Part shown: piece by piece, positions 6,761 to 10,691 of the stretch
Layout: every line of letters starts with the position of its first letter
Position numbering within the stretch: position 1 is the first letter of the stretch
Source of the DNA: Thermoproteota archaeon
GTDB taxonomy: Archaea; Thermoproteota; Thermoprotei_A; Sulfolobales; Acidilobaceae
DNA: 10,691 nt
NCBI GenBank assembly: GCA_013152575.1
Contig: JAADGB010000022.1
Coordinates: 1-10,691 of the forward strand
Reading direction: 5' to 3'
Notes under the pieces: generated by a model
The model's input: the letters and a program-made list of their open reading frames with translations, nothing else
Database searches by the model: none
What the model was told of the DNA's origin: nothing
Position numbers and translations under genes: made by a program

Positions 6761-7324
6761 CTAATTACACTTTATTGAGAGGAGGCAGTCCTCCAGTCGT
6801 TGTAGTTTCTCTTTGTATCTTGAGAGGATCTCGCATAGACTTGTCAGTATTCGGGTGGGTGCAGGGAGGATTACATGGAGCTTATCGTGGGCGGCGATCT
6901 CTACATGGTATCCGCAGGGCTTCATTTTCTTATATCCGGCTCTTATGAACCCGCTTGTTACTGCGCAGGAGACTACTGCCTCTGCCAGCTCCATGTCTTT
7001 CACGGCGATGTGGAGTATTGGTGGCTGCAGGCTGAACCAGGTTATCCCCGTATTAGTATTATAGTTGTAGTAGTTTGTGATTTTCCTTTTACATTCTTTG
7101 GGATCGTGCCATGCCTCTACTATCTTCGCGGATCTCTTGTTGAAGATGTCCTCTCCGGTTAGAACGACTACTCTCCCGCTACAACTACTTGTTGTGTACA
7201 TGCAGTCGCCGATTGAATTAAATTTGTAGAGGAACTCTTTGATATCATAATCTACCAGCTGAGTATGCTCCCTTAGTCGTTCGAGTGTCTCTTCACGATT
7301 CTTACTCCATTCACGGCATTCCAA
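6761..7324 (-). CDS. taw3: Taw3/TYW3-type tRNA wybutosine-pathway methyltransferase
   Basis: SAM-dependent enzyme (old name DUF207) that methylates the N4 position of the tricyclic wyosine-type base at position 37 of tRNA-Phe, next to the anticodon. The product has 187 residues. The diagnostic motif YTTSSCSGRVVV covers 43-54, with S46, S47, C48 and R51. WFSLQPPILHIAVKD (96-110) and VTSGFIRAGYKK (122-133) match the conserved core, and CGYHVEIAAHD (137-147) follows. The start is TTG 7324, the only start codon in frame before the core; no ATG, GTG or TTG follows until residue 42. No clear ribosome-binding site precedes it, so initiation is uncertain. The gene converges on DUF711 with 3 bp between stops and diverges from argS, so two tRNA-related genes share one promoter region. 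Confidence 0.92.
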   Translation of the reverse strand: MECREWSKNREETLERLREHTQLVDYDIKEFLYKFNSIGDCMYTTSSCSGRVVVLTGEDIFNKRSAKIVEAWHDPKECKRKITNYYNYNTNTGITWFSLQPPILHIAVKDMELAEAVVSCAVTSGFIRAGYKKMKPCGYHVEIAAHDKLHVILPAPTRILTSLCEILSRYKEKLQRLEDCLLSIKCN

Positions 7325-7328
7325 GGCT

Positions 7329-7364
7329 TATAGTCCCACGGGTAGGAGGATTGATAGGACTATA
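7329..7364. repeat. Perfect 8-bp inverted repeat in the taw3/argS divergent promoter region
   Basis: TATAGTCC (7329-7336) and GGACTATA (7357-7364) are exact reverse complements with a 20-bp spacer. Each arm contains a TATA-like core facing outward. The right arm runs into the probable argS TATA box. The left arm lies only a few bases before the taw3 TTG, too close to serve as a TATA box for that start. It may be a pair of mirrored promoter elements or an operator shared by both genes. Confidence 0.5.
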
Positions 7365-7368
7365 TTTA
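7361..7368 (+). promoter_or_regulatory. Putative TATA box for argS
   Basis: TATATTTA at 7361-7368 predicts a transcription start near 7390-7394. This would give either a nearly leaderless mRNA starting at ATG 7394 or a short leader of about 18 nt before ATG 7409. On the opposite strand the same AT-rich segment could serve taw3 with a leader of about 14 nt. Confidence 0.45.
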
Positions 7369-7408
7369 GCTGGACAACCTTTTATTGTGGCTAATGGCGG
7401 GGAGGAGC

Positions 7409-8599
7409 ATGAGCGAGTACATTTACGATCCATACACAACAGTACACACCAAGCTAGCAGAGCTAGTAGCAGAGAAGACAGGCGAAGATCCTCAATTTGT
7501 ATCATGGCTAATAACTGTCCCTCCGAGGAAAGAATATGGCGACTTATCCCTTCCATTAATGAGATTCGCTAGAAAAACAGGCGTGAAGCCGGATGAACTA
7601 TATAGGGAGATAACAGAAGCGATAAACAAGTCCGGGTTGGATGTATCAGAGGTAAGCCTCGTAGGCGGGTACATGAACCTTAAACTAGACGTTCCTAGAA
7701 TGGCTGAAAAGCTGGCTGGCCTAATCCGGGAGGGTTGGAGCGTCTCACTTCCTAGGATTGATAAGCCAAGGAGGATTGTCGTAGAGCATACGAGTGCGAA
7801 CCCAATACACCCATTACATATGGGTCATGCACGGAACACGAGCATCGGTGATACATTAGCGAGGCTGCTTAGAGCTAGGGGTCATATCATAAACACAAGG
7901 TTCTACATCGATGATGTTGGGAAGCAGGTTGCAATAGCCGCCTATGGATTCAAAATACTTGGAGTCGATCCATTATCGGAGAGTAGAAAGCTAGGGATGA
8001 AACCGGATCACTTCGTGGGCTGGGTCTATGCTACAACTTTCTCGTCGATTGAAGCAGTTGATTTGAAGAAACAGCTCGATGATGCAGGCAACAGTGAGGA
8101 GAGGAGTAGGCTCCAAGAGAAACTGGATAGCATTATGGCGGCGCTAGCCAGCCTTAAAGAGAGGGACCCTGGATCGTATTTTGATAAGATCTTCGAGCAC
8201 GTCACTGCTACTCAAGATAATGAGGCCGAGATTCAGAGGATCATGGTGAGGTATGAGAAGGGCGAGGAGCCGGAGAAGTCCTTGATACGGGGCGTTGTCG
8301 ATGCAGCCCTCGAGGGTTTCCGAGAGTCCTTATCGAGGATCGGAGTTGTGTTCGATGATTGGGACTGGGAGAGTGAGCTGGTTTGGAGTAGCAGGGTTGG
8401 AAAAATTATTCAAGAAGCTAAAAATAGCAGGTATTATATAAAGTATAAGGAGGCCGATGCTATCGACATACCCAGGATAATCAAGGAACTACTTCAAACC
8501 GATGAAGAAGCTAGGAAGAAGATCAAGCTGCCACGGGGATGGGAGATTCCTCCACTAATACTTGTCAGGTCGGATGGAACGACCCTCTACACTTACTAG
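7409..8599 (+). CDS. argS: Arginyl-tRNA synthetase, N-terminal and HIGH-motif half (frame ends early at TAG 8597)
   Basis: Class I synthetase that charges tRNA-Arg; this frame encodes 396 residues. Residues 1-95 are the ArgRS-specific N-terminal tRNA-binding domain. The catalytic domain follows with VEHTSANPIHPLHMGHARN (125-143), whose HMGH (137-140) is the HIGH motif, then TRFYIDDVGKQVA (163-175) and PPLILVRSDGTTLYT (381-395). The frame then meets TAG at 8597-8599, in the middle of the Rossmann fold and before the KMSKS loop. The remaining half continues without loss in the +1 frame. ATG 7409 follows GGGGAGG; ATG 7394 (adding MAGRS) is an equal alternative if the mRNA is leaderless. Joined to the downstream half the protein would be about 656 residues, a normal archaeal ArgRS length. 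Confidence 0.93.
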   Translation: MSEYIYDPYTTVHTKLAELVAEKTGEDPQFVSWLITVPPRKEYGDLSLPLMRFARKTGVKPDELYREITEAINKSGLDVSEVSLVGGYMNLKLDVPRMAEKLAGLIREGWSVSLPRIDKPRRIVVEHTSANPIHPLHMGHARNTSIGDTLARLLRARGHIINTRFYIDDVGKQVAIAAYGFKILGVDPLSESRKLGMKPDHFVGWVYATTFSSIEAVDLKKQLDDAGNSEERSRLQEKLDSIMAALASLKERDPGSYFDKIFEHVTATQDNEAEIQRIMVRYEKGEEPEKSLIRGVVDAALEGFRESLSRIGVVFDDWDWESELVWSSRVGKIIQEAKNSRYYIKYKEADAIDIPRIIKELLQTDEEARKKIKLPRGWEIPPLILVRSDGTTLYTY

Positions 8600-8600
8600 G
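8588..8600 (+). other. argS: +1 frame-change site inside argS
   Basis: The zero frame reads TAC ACT TAC TAG. The family motif expects LYT-TRD-AYTL. Skipping T8594 gives TAC ACT (T) ACT AGG GAT, which restores LYTTRDMAYTL exactly. Reading TAC and then skipping T8597 at the stop gives LYTYRDMAYTL, also the same length. No residues are lost on either side. There is only a TT dinucleotide, so long-homopolymer polymerase slippage is not suggested. Confidence 0.85.
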
Positions 8601-9380
8601 GATATGGCTTACACTCTGTACAAGTTCGAGGCTTTCAATGCAGATGAAGTTATAAACGTGATAGGAGCCGATCAAAGGCTCGCTCAACTACAGCTCAGAC
8701 TTGCACTACTAGGGCTGGGATATAGGAAGGAAGCGCTAAACCTCATACATTATGACTATGAAATGGTACGCTTGCCGGGAATAAGAATGAGTGGTAGAAG
8801 GGGTAGATTCGTTGATATGGACTCGATACTTGACTCGCTAAAGATAAGGGCGGAGGAAGAGGTACGTAAGAGGAACCCCGATGCTGATGCGGCGTGGATT
8901 GGGAGAGTCTCTGAGCAAATAGCTGTGGGCGCATTGAGGTTTACGTTGATTAGAACGAGCGCCCCTAGACCAGTAGTTTTCGACCCAGAGAAGGTGTTGA
9001 ACCTCGAGGAGAACACGGGTCCCTACCTACAGTATACTCACGCTAGGGCCTGTGGAATAATGAAGAAGCATGGTAGCATAGATTTTGAGTCAATCAACTA
9101 CGAGGCCTGTAACGAGAGTAGAAGAAGGAATCTATTATTGATGACCATGAGGTATCCTATGGTTGCGGCTAAGGCGGCTGACGATATGGCTCCTGAAGAT
9201 TTGGCAACATATCTCTTGAAGTTGGCCGACGAGTTCAACAGTTGGTATCAGGTGGATCCTGTCATTAGGGAGCCGGATGTGGGGGCTAGAGAGTGTAAGG
9301 CTTTGATAGTCGATTACTTCAGGCAGACTATGAAGCATGGCTTGGAACTCTTGGGTGTACCTGCTCCCGAGAGAATGTAG
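8595..9380 (+). CDS. argS: Arginyl-tRNA synthetase, C-terminal KMSKS and anticodon-binding half (+1 frame)
   Basis: The frame carries the rest of ArgRS, 261 residues from the T of TRDMAYTLYKF (8595) to TAG at 9378-9380. It contains NADEVINVIGADQRLAQLQ (15-33), the KMSKS-equivalent loop RMSGRRGRFV (64-73) and the DALR-type anticodon-binding domain from about 143 (TGPYLQYTHARACGI), and ends in LELLGVPAPERM, the usual ArgRS terminus. Nothing in it is decayed. Independent starts would be ATG 8604, 4 nt after the upstream TAG and so open to translational coupling, or TTG 8562 in the overlap. No strong ribosome-binding site is evident for either. Intact motifs on both sides argue against an old pseudogene. 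Confidence 0.92.
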   Translation, partial: TRDMAYTLYKFEAFNADEVINVIGADQRLAQLQLRLALLGLGYRKEALNLIHYDYEMVRLPGIRMSGRRGRFVDMDSILDSLKIRAEEEVRKRNPDADAAWIGRVSEQIAVGALRFTLIRTSAPRPVVFDPEKVLNLEENTGPYLQYTHARACGIMKKHGSIDFESINYEACNESRRRNLLLMTMRYPMVAAKAADDMAPEDLATYLLKLADEFNSWYQVDPVIREPDVGARECKALIVDYFRQTMKHGLELLGVPAPERM

Positions 9381-9385
9381 TTTTT
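9381..9385 (+). terminator. Possible T-tract terminator after argS
   Basis: TTTTT follows the argS stop directly. It is short, and the same bases lie within an open frame leading into the transporter gene, so termination may be partial. Confidence 0.35.
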
Positions 9386-9460
9386 CTGGGGCGAGGACTG
9401 CTGAAGTGGAGGCTACCATCTAGGCGATGGATACTTGGAGAGGTCAGCCTTAAAGGAATC

Positions 9461-10579
9461 ATGGAAATAGCTATGGGACTGCACACCGCGAATGTCGGGG
9501 ATTTCTTCAACATACTACTAATGGCAACCTTCACCAAGTTTCTAGTCGAGCGCCCCGAAGCGCTAGCATTATTGCCCAGCTTGGCAGCTATGAGGGGAGC
9601 CATTGTCACCAGCATGGCGTCTCGCGTCTCTACTAGCCTTCATCTTGGCGTCCTTGAAGCGTCAACGGTTAAGGTATTGAAACGAGAACTACCCACATTG
9701 ATAGTGCTGGCGCTCTCTACGAGCGTCTACGCTGCTATAATTGTGGCGCTTAGTTCTGGTTACCCGGTTAGTGTAGAGGTTAGCATAGCGGCCCTATCGG
9801 GGTTTATCTCGATCCTCTTCTTGGCGCCAATAAGTGCGTACATTGCCACATTAGGGTTCAAGAGGAACTTGGATCCAGACCGGTATATGGCTCCTGTATT
9901 GACAGTTATCGGTGACATCTCTACTTCCCCCACCATAGTTGCTGTAGTCCTGTTGTTGAACGCGATCCCTTATGATGAGGCTATTATTGCGTTATCCGTT
10001 TCTTACGCTTCGATCGCGTTATTTTTCATTCTCATAAGGGGGTTCCCAGGGAAGAAACGCCTCTTGTATGAGTCCCTTGGTGCGCTGGGAATAGTTGGTT
10101 TCCTAGAGGCATACGCTGGCAACTCTCTCGTTGGATACTCTACTCTACTGCTAGCGGTAGGAGTATTGCACGCTATTCCCAGTATAATGGAGGATGTAGG
10201 TGCTGCCGTCAGTGTTACAGCATCGAAGCTCTCGACGTTATCACACCTTTACGGTATGCAGGACACATTGAAAATGACGCCTGCAATTGTTTCAGAAGTC
10301 CTTTTGGGTAGTATAACGCCGCTGTTGGTGCTATCCGGGATCGCAATAGGAACGGCTGGAATAGCTGGCGTGTCAGCACCTGTTCTACAGGTGGTGTCGA
10401 TCGTCTTAATCAGTGGATTGCTGGGCATCTTCATATTCTCGATTATGGCGCTTTCTCTGGTCTATCTAAGCTTTAGAGTGGGTGTAGATCCCGATAACGT
10501 GGTGGTTCCCCTGCTAACGTCTATTGTTGACGCCTTAACTATCCCGTTGATCGTCGGTGTTTCAGCCTTACTTGTTTGA
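9461..10579 (+). CDS. MgtE/SLC41-type divalent cation transporter, membrane domain only
   Basis: Integral membrane protein of 372 residues, almost wholly hydrophobic, with about ten predicted membrane segments in two homologous halves. Half one has LLPSLAAMRGAIVTSMASRVSTSLHLG (37-63) and LDPDRYMAPVLTVIGD (137-152). Half two has AIPSIMEDVGAAVSVTASKLSTLSHLYG (238-265) and VDPDNVVVPLLTSIVD (342-357). These repeats, with D152 and D357 in the membrane, are the MgtE/SLC41 signature for Mg2+ or related divalent cations. The cytosolic N-domain and CBS pair that gate bacterial MgtE are absent, as in SLC41-like archaeal forms. AAGGA precedes ATG 9461, the first standard start codon. The frame is open upstream and a basic stretch just before this ATG might belong to the protein. 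An overlapping ribosome-binding site couples it to the next gene. Confidence 0.87.
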   Translation: MEIAMGLHTANVGDFFNILLMATFTKFLVERPEALALLPSLAAMRGAIVTSMASRVSTSLHLGVLEASTVKVLKRELPTLIVLALSTSVYAAIIVALSSGYPVSVEVSIAALSGFISILFLAPISAYIATLGFKRNLDPDRYMAPVLTVIGDISTSPTIVAVVLLLNAIPYDEAIIALSVSYASIALFFILIRGFPGKKRLLYESLGALGIVGFLEAYAGNSLVGYSTLLLAVGVLHAIPSIMEDVGAAVSVTASKLSTLSHLYGMQDTLKMTPAIVSEVLLGSITPLLVLSGIAIGTAGIAGVSAPVLQVVSIVLISGLLGIFIFSIMALSLVYLSFRVGVDPDNVVVPLLTSIVDALTIPLIVGVSALLV

Positions 10580-10583
10580 GGTG
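10578..10583 (+). promoter_or_regulatory. Ribosome-binding site of the last gene, overlapping the transporter stop
   Basis: GAGGTG overlaps the TGA stop of the transporter (10577-10579) and ends 7 nt before ATG 10591. This favours ATG 10591 over ATG 10585, which would be only 1 nt away. Confidence 0.55.
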
Positions 10584-10590
10584 CATGTAC

Positions 10591-10691
10591 ATGCAGGTGA
10601 CGGGTACAATCACTCTGGAAGGCTTCCGTCGCCGACAGATATTCTATGTATCTAGCATTATCATGTCTGGTATGATCGGGTCTGTCTTGGC
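10591..10691 (+). CDS. Start of a membrane protein, possibly a second MgtE-like gene (runs off the right edge)
   Basis: Thirty-three codons are visible. The product begins MQVTGTITLEGFRRRQ and then turns hydrophobic (IFYVSSIIMSGMIGSVLA), a basic patch followed by a first membrane segment. The gene starts 11 bp after the cation transporter with a good ribosome-binding site, so the two are probably one operon. A paired MgtE-type subunit is plausible because the first membrane segment of MgtE has a similar Gly-rich pattern, but too little is present to assign a family. Confidence 0.6.
   Translation, partial: MQVTGTITLEGFRRRQIFYVSSIIMSGMIGSVL

Noticed and set aside
7285..7572. Plus-strand open frame overlapping the taw3/argS promoter region and the argS start
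   Set aside because: It crosses a promoter region and a conserved gene in another frame without motifs or a start signal.
8595..9380. argS as a decayed pseudogene
   Set aside because: Apart from the single frame change, all motifs in both halves are intact and no second stop or deletion is present.
9416..9430. Small hairpin CCATC-TAGGC-GATGG between argS and the transporter
   Set aside because: A 5-bp stem with a 5-nt loop is expected by chance, and there is no following T-run to make it a terminator.
1..10691. CRISPR array, IS element, tRNA or rRNA gene
   Set aside because: No regularly spaced direct repeats, transposase motifs, cloverleaf-like segments or rRNA signatures were seen; the intergenic regions are all under about 170 bp.

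Overview
The window looks like chromosomal DNA from a hyperthermophilic archaeon of the Thermoproteota (Crenarchaeota), probably a Desulfurococcales-like lineage. The evidence is the gene set: an archaeal Lhr-type helicase, a single-domain KaiC-like ATPase, the wyosine methyltransferase Taw3, a PPC/DUF296 protein, a short archaeal DUF711 protein and an archaeal-type ArgRS. AGG/AGA arginine and ATA isoleucine codons are frequent, several starts are GTG or TTG, ribosome-binding sites are of the GGTGAT type, and one promoter fits a leaderless mRNA. The genus cannot be fixed from the sequence alone.

Layout: (1) 1-1506, minus strand, is the N-terminal 502 codons of an Lhr helicase that runs off the left edge. 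(2) 1507-1674 is a divergent promoter region with two dyad-symmetric elements. (3) 1675-3847, plus strand, holds type I glutamine synthetase and then a KaiC/RadA-like ATPase. (4) 3915-6757, plus strand, is a tight three-gene operon: a compact IMP dehydrogenase, a PPC/DUF296 protein and a DUF711/UPF0210 protein. (5) 6761-7324, minus strand, is taw3, converging on the DUF711 gene with 3 bp between them. (6) 7325-7408 is a divergent taw3/argS promoter region containing a perfect 8-bp inverted repeat that overlaps TATA-like boxes. (7) 7409-9380, plus strand, is argS, complete in content but split between two frames by one extra nucleotide around 8594-8597. (8) 9461-10579 is an MgtE/SLC41-type cation transporter, followed at 10591 by the start of another membrane protein that runs off the right edge. 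There is no gene-free stretch longer than about 170 bp, and I saw no CRISPR array, IS element, tRNA or rRNA.

Functionally this is mainly a housekeeping neighbourhood: nitrogen assimilation (glnA), guanine nucleotide synthesis (guaB), tRNA modification and charging (taw3, argS), nucleic-acid unwinding (lhr) and divalent cation transport. The items most worth a second look are the frame change inside the essential argS gene, which could be a sequence error, programmed +1 frameshifting or a split synthetase; the guaB-PPC-DUF711 operon, which ties two uncharacterised families to GMP synthesis; and the symmetric elements in the two divergent promoter regions.
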